Shown in pieces: positions 50,819 to 58,353 of a stretch of DNA of 64,000 nt (within the stretch, counting starts at the first letter, position 1; every line of letters begins with the position of its first letter). The DNA lies in NCBI RefSeq assembly GCF_001428805.1, contig NZ_LMIS01000001.1, positions 372,001 to 436,000 on the forward strand, in the 5' to 3' direction. The DNA comes from Aeromicrobium sp. Root236. GTDB lineage: Bacteria > Actinomycetota > Actinomycetes > Propionibacteriales > Nocardioidaceae. Under the pieces are notes generated by a model. The model ran no database searches. It was not told the DNA's origin and worked only from the letters and a program-made list of their open reading frames with translations. Both the position numbers and the translations under genes were made by a program.

Positions 50819-51127
50819 ATGGCGACCTATGAGCTGGAACACCCCGCGATCGAGGACATCGCGTTGACCGACGTGCTGTTCGCGCTGAGCGACCCGGCCC
50901 GGCTCGAGATCGTGCGGGAGGTCGCCGGCGGCCCGCTCGACATGGCGGCCTGCGGCGCGACCAATCCCGACCTGCCCAAGTCGACGAAGTCGCACCTCAT
51001 GAAGGTGCTCCGTGAGGCCGGCATCGTCCGCAACGTGCCCAACGGTCGCGGCCGGCTCGTCAGCCTCCGCAAGGACGAGCTCGACGCGAGGTTCCCCGGC
51101 CTGCTCGACTCGGTGCTCGGCAGCTAG
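50819..51127 (+). CDS. ArsR-family transcriptional regulator
   Basis: A 102-residue winged-helix protein. LTDVLFALSDPARLEIVREVA is the ArsR alpha-1/2 region and KSTKSHLMKVLREAGIV the recognition helix, followed by the wing NVPNGRGRLVSLRKDEL. One Cys (ACGATNP) but no obvious metal box, so the signal is unlikely to be a classical metal. ATG 50819 is leaderless from TATTAT. Probable repressor of the divergent MFS gene. Confidence 0.9.
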   Translation: MATYELEHPAIEDIALTDVLFALSDPARLEIVREVAGGPLDMAACGATNPDLPKSTKSHLMKVLREAGIVRNVPNGRGRLVSLRKDELDARFPGLLDSVLGS

Positions 51128-52329
51128 TCAGCCGCGTCGGCGGCCTCGACCTCCTCGCGGGTGATGCCGAGGAGGTAGACGATCGCGTCGAGGTACGGCA
51201 CGTTGACCGAGGTCCGCGCCTGGTCGCGTACGAGGGGCTTGGCGTTGAACGCGATGCCGAGGCCCGCAGCCGCGAGCATGTCGAGGTCGTTGGCGCCGTC
51301 GCCGATCGCCACGGTGTTCTTGACCGAGATGCGTGCCTGATCGGCGAAGTGCCGCAGCGCCTCCGCCTTGCCGGCCCGGTCGACGACGTCCCCGACGATC
51401 TTGCCGGTGAGGCGGCCGTCGACCACCTCGAGCTCGTTGGCCGCGAAGTAGTCGATGTCGAGCTCGGCGGCGATCTTCTCGATGATGCGGGTGAAACCGC
51501 CGCTGACCAGCGCGAACCGATAGCCGAGACGCTTGAGCGTACGGATCATCGTGCGGGCGCCGGGAGCGTACGTCAGCGAGTCGTAGACCTCGTCGAGCGC
51601 CGACTCGGGAACACCCTCGAGCAAGGCAACCCGCGCGCGCAGGGACTCCGTGAAGTCCAGGTCGCCTCGCATGGCGGACTCGGTCACGGCGGCGACCTCG
51701 GCCTCGCACCCCGCGTGGGCGGCGATCATCTCGATGACCTCGCCCTGGATCAGGGTCGAGTCGACGTCCATCACGACGAGCCGTTGCGCGTGCCGCAGGA
51801 TGCCGTTCTCCTGGACCGCGACGTCGACGCCCTGCTCGAACGCGACGGCGGCGAGATCGGCCTGCAGCTGGTCGGGGTCCGCACCCGACACCTCCATGCG
51901 GATCGCCGTCACTGGATAGCGGGCCATGCGGACGATGCGGTCGATGTTGCCGCCGTCGTCCTTGATCTGCTGGGCCAGGGCTGCCATGGCGGCGGGGCGC
52001 AGGGGAGCGCCGAGGATCACGACCTGCGCCCGGCCGACCCGGCGAGCCCGGTTGTCGCCGGTTCCGTACTCGACCGTGACCTCGAGGCCGAACGCCGCGC
52101 CAACGGCGTGCACCGTGGTCTCGAGGCGCGAGGTGTCGTCGGGGACGGTGAGCAGGGCGCTGAGGATCAGGCGGCCTCGTACGACGAGCTGCTCGACGTC
52201 GATGACCTCCACGCCGTACGGCTCGATGTCGGCGAACAGGCGCGTCGTCACACCGCTCTGGTCGGGCCCCGTGAGGGTGACCAGGACGGTCGGATCGTTG
52301 AAGTGCAGAGTGGGCACGGGATCAGTCAT
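51124..52329 (-). CDS. serB: Phosphoserine phosphatase with ACT domains
   Basis: Last step of serine synthesis. The 401-residue protein has N-terminal ACT-type regulatory domains (TVLVTLTGPDQSGVTTRLF) and a HAD phosphatase domain: nucleophile motif VVMDVDSTLIQGE, SGGFTRI and GDGANDLDML. A TAGCCT hexamer lies 8 bases upstream of the ATG. Its stop and the arsR stop share CTAG at 51124-51127. Confidence 0.95.
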   Translation of the reverse strand: MTDPVPTLHFNDPTVLVTLTGPDQSGVTTRLFADIEPYGVEVIDVEQLVVRGRLILSALLTVPDDTSRLETTVHAVGAAFGLEVTVEYGTGDNRARRVGRAQVVILGAPLRPAAMAALAQQIKDDGGNIDRIVRMARYPVTAIRMEVSGADPDQLQADLAAVAFEQGVDVAVQENGILRHAQRLVVMDVDSTLIQGEVIEMIAAHAGCEAEVAAVTESAMRGDLDFTESLRARVALLEGVPESALDEVYDSLTYAPGARTMIRTLKRLGYRFALVSGGFTRIIEKIAAELDIDYFAANELEVVDGRLTGKIVGDVVDRAGKAEALRHFADQARISVKNTVAIGDGANDLDMLAAAGLGIAFNAKPLVRDQARTSVNVPYLDAIVYLLGITREEVEAADAAD

Positions 52330-52409
52330 CGCACCCGAGGCTATCGCTGACGCCGAGCGTCGCCGCGATAGGTTGACTCCACCGCCACCAACTACGACCA
52401 GGAGTGTGT

Positions 52410-53240
52410 ATGCCTGCCGCTTTCGAGCTCTCGAAGGTGAGTGTCGTACGGCCCGGCAAGGTCCTGCTCGAAGACGTCAGCTGGACCGTGGAGGAGGGCG
52501 AGCGGTGGGTCGTCCTCGGGCCCAACGGAGCCGGCAAGACGACGCTGCTGCAGATCATCAGCGCGGCGATGCACCCGACCAAGGGCAAGGTCCGCATCCT
52601 CGGCAGCAAGCTCGGCAAGGTCGACATCTTCGACCTGCGCACCCGCATCGGACACACGAGCACCGCCGTCGCCGACCTGATCCCGCCCACGGAGTCCGTC
52701 GGCAACACGATCGTCTCGGCCGCGCACGCCGTTCTCGGCCGCTGGCAGGAGCAGTACGACGAGGAGGACTACCGTCGGGCCACCCAGATGATGGGCGAGA
52801 TGGGCATCACGCGCCTGGCCAACCGCACGTTCGGCACGCTGTCGGAGGGCGAGCGCAAGCGAGTCCTGATCGCCCGCGCGCTCATGACCGACCCCGAGCT
52901 CCTGCTCCTCGACGAGCCCGCCGCAGGCCTCGACCTCGGTGCCCGCGAGGACCTCATGGCCAGCCTCGAGGTGCTGTCGCACGCCAAGGACGCGCCGGTG
53001 CTCGTGATGGTGTCGCACCACGTCGAGGAGATTCCCGTCGGATTCACCCACGTACTCATGCTTCGAGATGGCAGGGTGGTGGCCCAGGGGCCGATCGAGT
53101 CGACGCTCACGGGCGAGACGCTCAGCACGACCTTCGGGTCGCGCATCCAGCTCCAGCACGAAGGTGGACGCTACAACGCCCGCCGGGCAGCATACGGACA
53201 TCGCGCTGATCGCGGCGATGGCACAGGGGAGGCATCATGA
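52410..53240 (+). CDS. ABC transporter ATP-binding protein, stand-alone type
   Basis: A 276-residue ATPase with Walker A GPNGAGKTT, signature LSEGERKRVLIARAL (Glu for the usual second Gly), Walker B LLLLDEPAAGLD and a His-rich H-loop VMVSHHVEEIP. No permease gene is adjacent; instead nfeD and an SPFH gene follow in one operon with overlapping ends. AGGAG precedes ATG 52410 by 5 bases. The YlmA-like architecture suggests a non-transport or unlinked-transport role, but this is not decided. Confidence 0.87.
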   Translation: MPAAFELSKVSVVRPGKVLLEDVSWTVEEGERWVVLGPNGAGKTTLLQIISAAMHPTKGKVRILGSKLGKVDIFDLRTRIGHTSTAVADLIPPTESVGNTIVSAAHAVLGRWQEQYDEEDYRRATQMMGEMGITRLANRTFGTLSEGERKRVLIARALMTDPELLLLDEPAAGLDLGAREDLMASLEVLSHAKDAPVLVMVSHHVEEIPVGFTHVLMLRDGRVVAQGPIESTLTGETLSTTFGSRIQLQHEGGRYNARRAAYGHRADRGDGTGEAS

Positions 53241-53689
53241 ACGACTGGCTGACCGACAACGGCTGGGCCGTGTGGCTCGCCATCGCGCTCCTGCTGGTCA
53301 TCATCGAGCTGCTGAGCCTCGACCTCGTCCTGCTGATGTTCGGCGTCGGAGCGCTCGCCGCTGCGGTCGCCACGGCCCTCGGGGTCAATGTCTATCTCGC
53401 CATCGTGGTGTTCGCGCTGGTGGCGGTGGCCATGCTGCTCCTCGTACGCCCTCCGCTGGTCGAGCGCCTGCACGCCGGTCCGACGCTGACGACGGGCCAT
53501 GACGCCCTCGTCGGCCGCTCGGCCATCGTCCTGGAGCCCGTCGGCGGCACGCACGGCCGCATCCAGCTCGCCGGTGAGGTCTGGTCCGCCCGCGCGGCCG
53601 AGGACCGTCAGACGTACGAGACCGGCACCGAAGTCCTCGTCACCCGGATTGACGGCGCCACTGCCGTCGTCACCATCAAGGAGTCCTGA
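53237..53689 (+). CDS. NfeD-family membrane protein
   Basis: A 150-residue protein with about three membrane helices (VWLAIALLLVIIELLSLDLVLLMFGVGA onward) and a C-terminal OB-fold (GRSAIVLEPVGGTHGRIQLAGEVWSA). NfeD proteins of this short type are encoded beside SPFH proteins, as here, and are thought to work with them in membrane microdomains. ATG overlaps the preceding stop. Confidence 0.92.
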   Translation: MNDWLTDNGWAVWLAIALLLVIIELLSLDLVLLMFGVGALAAAVATALGVNVYLAIVVFALVAVAMLLLVRPPLVERLHAGPTLTTGHDALVGRSAIVLEPVGGTHGRIQLAGEVWSARAAEDRQTYETGTEVLVTRIDGATAVVTIKES

Positions 53690-54805
53690 ATGACAGCACT
53701 GATCGTGCTCATCCTGATCGCCGTCCTGGCGATCGTCTTCGTCTCGATGACGGTCAAGATCGTGCCCCAGGCGCGAGCCGGGATCGTCGAGCGGTTCGGC
53801 AAGTACCGTACGACCTTGTCGGCCGGCCTCAACATCGTCGTGCCGTTCATCGACAAGGTCCGCTACGTCATCGACCTCCGTGAGCAGGTCGTCTCGTTCC
53901 CGCCGCAGCCGGTCATCACCGAGGACAACCTCGTCGTGTCGATCGACACCGTGATCTACTTCCAGGTCACCGACCCGATCGCGGCGACCTACGAGATCGC
54001 CAACTACATCCAGGCGATCGAGCAGCTCACGATGACGACGCTGCGCAACATCACCGGTGGCATGAGCCTCGAGCACGCGCTGACCAGCCGCGACCAGATC
54101 AACTCCGGCCTCCGCGGCGAGCTCGACAGCGCGACCGGCAAGTGGGGCATCCGCGTCAACCGCGTCGAGCTCAAGGGCATCGATCCGCCGCCGTCGATCA
54201 TCGACGCGATGGAGCAGCAGATGCGCGCCGAGCGCAACAAGCGCGCGGCGATCCTCACCGCCGAGGGCGAGCGCCAGTCGGCGATCCTCACCGCCGAGGG
54301 CCAGAAGCAGTCCGCGATCCTGACGGCTGAGGGTGAGCGCCAGGCGCAGATCCTCACGGCGCAGGCCGACCGCCAGGCACAGATCCTTCGGGCGCAGGGT
54401 GAGGCCCAGGCCATCCAGACGGTCTTCCAGGCCATCCACGACGGCAACCCCGACCAGAAGCTGCTGTCCTACCAGTACCTCCAGATGCTGCCGAAGATCG
54501 CCGAGGGCGACAACGCCACGACGTGGATCATCCCGGCCGAGCTGACCAAGGCGCTGGGCACGCTGGGCGGCACGCTCGGCAAGATCCCGGTCGACGGCGG
54601 CGGCAGCAAGACGCGGGTCGACTTCGACGCGCCGATCGTCGACGACGCTCCCGACGAACAGGCCACCGCCGACGCCGTGCAGGAGGCCCTCGACGCCGCC
54701 AAGGCCGCCGAGAGTCCGGTGGGTCCGAGTGCGGGCGCGCCGCCGGCCCAGCCCGAGTCCGGCACCCCTGAGCCGCCTGCGGCTCCCGAGCCGCCCACGG
54801 CCTAG
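53690..54805 (+). CDS. SPFH/band 7 (stomatin-like) protein
   Basis: A 371-residue protein with an N-terminal membrane helix, then the band 7 domain: VPQARAGIVERFGKYRTTLSAGLN, FPPQPVITEDNLVVSIDTVIYFQV and RVELKGIDPP. After it comes a helical stretch with five tandem 11-residue repeats (residues about 187-241), then a Pro/Ala/Glu-rich tail ending PEPPTA. Stomatin-like proteins scaffold membrane complexes; NfeD is the partner. AAGGAG lies 8 bases before the ATG, inside the nfeD end. Confidence 0.93.
   Translation: MTALIVLILIAVLAIVFVSMTVKIVPQARAGIVERFGKYRTTLSAGLNIVVPFIDKVRYVIDLREQVVSFPPQPVITEDNLVVSIDTVIYFQVTDPIAATYEIANYIQAIEQLTMTTLRNITGGMSLEHALTSRDQINSGLRGELDSATGKWGIRVNRVELKGIDPPPSIIDAMEQQMRAERNKRAAILTAEGERQSAILTAEGQKQSAILTAEGERQAQILTAQADRQAQILRAQGEAQAIQTVFQAIHDGNPDQKLLSYQYLQMLPKIAEGDNATTWIIPAELTKALGTLGGTLGKIPVDGGGSKTRVDFDAPIVDDAPDEQATADAVQEALDAAKAAESPVGPSAGAPPAQPESGTPEPPAAPEPPTA
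54248..54412 (+). repeat. Five tandem 33-bp repeats within the SPFH gene
   Basis: In-frame units begin at 54248, 54281, 54314, 54347 and 54380. Each encodes an 11-residue word like AILTAEGERQS (units 1-3 nearly identical, 4-5 as QILTAQADRQA and QILRAQGEAQA). Confidence 0.85.
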
Positions 54806-54812
54806 GACGATG

Positions 54813-54851
54813 CAGAACGCCCCTCGACCATCACGGTCGAGGGGCGTTCTG
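54813..54851. terminator. Strong bidirectional terminator hairpin
   Basis: A perfect 17-bp stem (54813-54829 with 54835-54851) closes on loop ATCAC between the convergent SPFH and PEBP genes. TCGTCTC follows on the plus strand. Confidence 0.88.
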
Positions 54852-54856
54852 TCGTC

Positions 54857-55384
54857 TCAGTGCTGGTAGGTGCCGTGGATGATCGCGCGGCCCAGCGTCT
54901 TGAACGCGAGGTTGAAGCCGACGACCGCGGGCGACACGGAGGAGTCGACGCCGAGGCTGTCCTCGCCCACGGCGTGCACCACGTAGAAGTAGCGGTGCAC
55001 CTGGTCGCCGGCTGGGGGAGCGGCGCCCATGTAGCCGAAGCCGCCGCCGTCATTGCGTACGTGGAATGCGCTGCCGGGCAGCGAGTCGTCCGAGGCGCCC
55101 GCCCCGGTGGCCAGCTCGGTGACGTCGGCGGGGATGTCGACGGCGACCCAGTGCCAGAAGCCGGACACGATCGGCGCGTCGGGGTCGAAGCACGTGACGA
55201 CGTACGACTTGGTGCCCTCCGGTGCGCCGGACCAGGACAGCTGCGGCGACGTGTCGCCGAACTCGTTGACCTGGTCGTCCTTGAGGGGCTGGCCGTCGGT
55301 GACGTCAGAGCTCGTCACCGAGAACGACGCCGCGGAGGGCAGGAGCGGATAGGGATCGGGTGTCACAGGACGGTCAAGGCTCAT
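54857..55384 (-). CDS. YbhB/YbcL-family (PEBP-like) protein
   Basis: A 175-residue phosphatidylethanolamine-binding-like protein: SPQLSWSGAPEGTKSYVVTCFDPDAP carries the DPDxP ligand motif and GFWHWVAVDIP the conserved HW. Bacterial members have no settled function. ATG 55384 lies 7 bases from TAGCCT (minus strand), which overlaps the -10 of the divergent methyltransferase gene. Confidence 0.92.
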   Translation of the reverse strand: MSLDRPVTPDPYPLLPSAASFSVTSSDVTDGQPLKDDQVNEFGDTSPQLSWSGAPEGTKSYVVTCFDPDAPIVSGFWHWVAVDIPADVTELATGAGASDDSLPGSAFHVRNDGGGFGYMGAAPPAGDQVHRYFYVVHAVGEDSLGVDSSVSPAVVGFNLAFKTLGRAIIHGTYQH

Positions 55385-55390
55385 GCTCGT

Positions 55391-55397
55391 TAGGCTA
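55391..55397. promoter_or_regulatory. Overlapping divergent -10 hexamers (TAGGCTA)
   Basis: TAGGCT (plus, 55391-55396) ends 6 bases before GTG 55403; its neighbour TAGCCT (minus, 55397-55392) ends 7 bases before ATG 55384. One 7-bp sequence thus serves both leaderless genes. Confidence 0.65.
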
Positions 55398-55402
55398 GCC
55401 CG

Positions 55403-56206
55403 GTGGCCGAGATCGTACGACTGGACGACCTCGAGGATCCCCGACTCCGCGACTACGTCGACCTGCGTGACGTCCAGCTGAGGCTGCGGCTCGAGGCTGA
55501 CCGGGGACTGTTCCTCGCCGAGGGTGAGAAGGTCGTCCGTCGAGCCCTCGAGTCAGGCCACCGGCCGCGCTCGTTCCTCATGTCGCCGCGCTGGCTCGAC
55601 GGACTCGCCGACCTGCTCGACGCCAGCGACGTGCCCTGTTTCGTGCTCGACGACGTGTCGATCGAGAAGCTCACCGGGTTCCACGTGCACCGCGGGGCGC
55701 TCGCAGCGCTCGAACGCCCGGAGCTCGCCTCGCCCCAGGAGGTGCTGGCCGACGCGCGTCGCGTCATCGTGATGGAGGATCTCGCGGACCACACGAACGT
55801 CGGTGGCGCCTTCCGGGCCGCGGCGGCGTTGGGCTTCGACGCGGTCCTGTTGTCACCGCGCTGCGCCGACCCGCTCTACCGCCGCGCGATCAAGGTGTCG
55901 ATGGGCTCGGTGTTCTGGCTGCCCTACGCGCGGATCGAGGACTGGTACACCGCACCGGACGTGCTCCGTGACGCGGGCTTCACGACGTACGCGATGACGC
56001 TGGCCGCGGACTCGGTGCCGATCGACTCGGTGCCGCACGACGTCGATCGCCTCGCCCTCATCGTCGGCTCCGAGGGGCACGGACTCAGCTCGCACTGGGA
56101 GAAGTCGGCCGATCATCGGGTGACGATCCCGATGGCAGCCGGCATCGACTCGCTCAACGTCGCCTCGTCGGTCGCCGTGGCCTGCTGGGAGCTGCGGGCG
56201 CGCTGA
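55403..56206 (+). CDS. SpoU/TrmH-family RNA 2'-O-methyltransferase
   Basis: A 267-residue SPOUT methyltransferase. After an N-terminal substrate-binding domain (LFLAEGEKVVRRALESG), the three SpoU motifs appear in order: HTNVGGAFRAAAALGFDAVLLS, LIVGSEGHGLSSHW and MAAGIDSLNVASSVAVACWEL. It likely methylates a ribose in rRNA or tRNA; the exact target cannot be told. Confidence 0.92.
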   Translation: MAEIVRLDDLEDPRLRDYVDLRDVQLRLRLEADRGLFLAEGEKVVRRALESGHRPRSFLMSPRWLDGLADLLDASDVPCFVLDDVSIEKLTGFHVHRGALAALERPELASPQEVLADARRVIVMEDLADHTNVGGAFRAAAALGFDAVLLSPRCADPLYRRAIKVSMGSVFWLPYARIEDWYTAPDVLRDAGFTTYAMTLAADSVPIDSVPHDVDRLALIVGSEGHGLSSHWEKSADHRVTIPMAAGIDSLNVASSVAVACWELRAR

Positions 56207-56226
56207 GCCCTTGGCGGTGGCGGGAC

Positions 56227-56832
56227 CTAGCGCTCGATGACCGGGTCGTCGACGAGCACCGTGATGGGCCAGTCCTCGGGGTAGTTGTCGGCCAGCTCCT
56301 GATGCTGCTTGTAGAGCTTCTTGCGCGAACGCTCGGGCAGCCGGTCGCCGAACACGGTGCCGAACAGGTGGTCGGTCTCGTGCTGCAGGCACCGCGCCAG
56401 CAAGCCGTCGCCGACGAACTCGACGGGGGCGCCGGTGTGGTCGACGCCCGTGACGTGTGCACGATCGGGCCGGGCGCACGAGGTGAAGGCTCCGGGCAGC
56501 GACAGGCAGCCCTCGTCCTCGTCCTCGAGGTTGCGGTCCTTGCCTTCCGGAAGGTGCAGGACCGGGTTGCACACGACGCCGGTCACCTGGTTGTTGTCGT
56601 CGTCAGGGCAGTCGAAGACGAACACCTTGAGGTCGACGCCGACCTGGTTGGCTGCGAGGCCCACACCCTTGGCGGCGTACATCGTCGCGACCATGTCCTT
56701 GACGAGCGTCTCGAGGTCGTCGTCGAACACCGTGACGTCCTTGAGCTCGCGGTGCATGACGGGCGTGCCCCAGCGGGTGATGGGACGTACGGAACCGCCT
56801 CCGGGCAGCGGTCGGGACTGTGAAGCAGGCAC
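56227..56832 (-). CDS. def: Peptide deformylase
   Basis: Removes the formyl group from new proteins. GTG 56832 is preferred over ATG 56925 because AAGGAG lies 10 bases upstream and a TAGCCT hexamer (minus strand, 56865-56870) fits a promoter about 25 bases farther; it gives 201 residues. The three metal motifs are complete: GVGLAANQVG, EGCLSLP and QHETDHL. A long N-terminal extension would result from the upstream start. Confidence 0.93.
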   Translation of the reverse strand: MPASQSRPLPGGGSVRPITRWGTPVMHRELKDVTVFDDDLETLVKDMVATMYAAKGVGLAANQVGVDLKVFVFDCPDDDNNQVTGVVCNPVLHLPEGKDRNLEDEDEGCLSLPGAFTSCARPDRAHVTGVDHTGAPVEFVGDGLLARCLQHETDHLFGTVFGDRLPERSRKKLYKQHQELADNYPEDWPITVLVDDPVIER

Positions 56833-56935
56833 GGGCTCTGGGCTCCTTCGCTCAGGACTGGACAAGGCTACCGAGCCATCAGGTGGCGGCAACTTCTGGT
56901 CCTGCGATGTGAGTTCGGATACCATGGGTATGTCA

Positions 56936-56952
56936 AACTGCAACTCGCAGTT
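56936..56952. promoter_or_regulatory. Operator candidate before the fadE pair
   Basis: AACTGC-AACTC-GCAGTT is a 17-bp inverted repeat ending where TACAGT (56952-56957), a -10 candidate for the fadE genes, begins; a third half-site CAGTTG follows. Its position between -35 and -10 suits a repressor. Confidence 0.55.
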
Positions 56953-57022
56953 ACAGTTGGCGGAGCGGGTGGGCACCTCAGTCCAACCTCGCCCCTTCAC
57001 TCATCCAGTCCGAGGAGTTCCT

Positions 57023-58339
57023 GTGGCCAGTCGCCGAGATCCCATGGGCATCGGTCTGGCGGTGCTCAACCGCATCGCCAGCTCGCCGACCATCGACAAG
57101 CTCAAGCTGCGCAAGACGACCGAGAAGGCCGTCTACCAGGGCGCCAAGAGCGGCTTCCGTGTCGCCGGAGCCACGACGCGTACGTTCAAGCGGGTCAAGA
57201 GCTCGGGCAAGCCCAAGCGCCTGGCACGTACGTCCGACAGCGGTGTGTTCGACCTGGAGCCGACCGAGGACCAGCAGATGATCGTCGGCATCATCAAGGA
57301 GTTCGCCGCCGAGGTGCTCCGTCCCGGAGCCGAGGCCGCCGAGTCCGCCAACGACACGTCCAAGGAGGTCCTCGCCCAGACGAGCGAGTTCGGACTGACC
57401 CTCCTCAACATCCCCGAGAGCCTCGGCGGGTTGTCGGAGGACCGGTCGGCCGTCACCGGCGTGCTGGTCGCCGAGGCGCTCGCCGAGGGTGACATGGGGC
57501 AGGCCGTCGCATGCCTCGCGCCGGCTGCGGTCGCGACTGCCATCTCGCTGTGGGGCTCCGACGCGCAGCAGCAGACTTATCTCCCTGCCTTCGCGGGCGA
57601 CGACATCCCGACCGCGGCGCTCGCGGTCGCCGAGCCACGGCCCCTCTTCGACCCGTTCGAGCTGCAGACCAAGGGCGTCACGACCGACACCGGCTTCCGG
57701 CTCAATGGCGTGAAGTCCGCGGTCGTACGCGGCGCCGAGGCCGAGCTGTTCGTCGTGGCCGTCGATCTCGAGGGTCGCGGGCCGACGCTCGTGCTGCTCG
57801 AGTCGAGCACCGATGGCGTGACGATCGAGGCGGACCCCGGCATGGGCCTGCGTGCGGCCGGCCTGAGTCGCCTCGTCCTGACGGACGTCGACATCCCCGC
57901 CGACGCCATCCTCGGCGACGGTTCGGCTGACGACTACCGCGAGTGCGTACGCCTCTCGCGCCTCGCCTGGGCCGGCCTCGCACTCGGTGCGGCTCGAGCC
58001 GTCCTCGACTACGTCTCGGACTACGTCAAGACCCGCACCGCGTTCGGCGAGCCGATCGCGCATCGCCAGGCGGTGGCGTTCATGGTCGCCGACATCGCGA
58101 TCGAGCTCGAAGGCATGCGCCTCACCACGCTGCGAGCCGCTTCACGGGCCGAGCAGGGTGCGGACCACGCCCGCGAGGTCGCGCTCGCGCGACGACTGAC
58201 CGCCGAGTACGGCATGAAGATCGGCACCGACGGCGTCCAGCTGCTCGGCGGCCACGGATTCGTCAAGGAGCACCCGGTCGAACGGTGGTACCGCGACCTG
58301 CGAGCCATCGGCCTGATGGAAGGAGCAGTCCTCGTCTGA
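57023..58339 (+). CDS. Acyl-CoA dehydrogenase (FadE24-like)
   Basis: A 438-residue flavoprotein of the acyl-CoA dehydrogenase family. GTG 57023 follows GAGGAG by 5 bases and gives MASRRDPMGIGLAVLN. The N-terminal 70 residues are an extra basic extension; the core begins at FDLEPTEDQQMIVGIIKEFA. TRTAFGEPIAHRQAVAFM and LLGGHGFVKEHPVERWYRD are family motifs. The general-base region lacks the clear Glu of classical enzymes, so it may act with the downstream partner as in paired mycobacterial FadE24/FadE23. Fatty acid or sterol side-chain oxidation is likely but the substrate is unknown. Confidence 0.87.
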   Translation: MASRRDPMGIGLAVLNRIASSPTIDKLKLRKTTEKAVYQGAKSGFRVAGATTRTFKRVKSSGKPKRLARTSDSGVFDLEPTEDQQMIVGIIKEFAAEVLRPGAEAAESANDTSKEVLAQTSEFGLTLLNIPESLGGLSEDRSAVTGVLVAEALAEGDMGQAVACLAPAAVATAISLWGSDAQQQTYLPAFAGDDIPTAALAVAEPRPLFDPFELQTKGVTTDTGFRLNGVKSAVVRGAEAELFVVAVDLEGRGPTLVLLESSTDGVTIEADPGMGLRAAGLSRLVLTDVDIPADAILGDGSADDYRECVRLSRLAWAGLALGAARAVLDYVSDYVKTRTAFGEPIAHRQAVAFMVADIAIELEGMRLTTLRAASRAEQGADHAREVALARRLTAEYGMKIGTDGVQLLGGHGFVKEHPVERWYRDLRAIGLMEGAVLV

Positions 58340-58353
58340 GGACGGAATCACTC

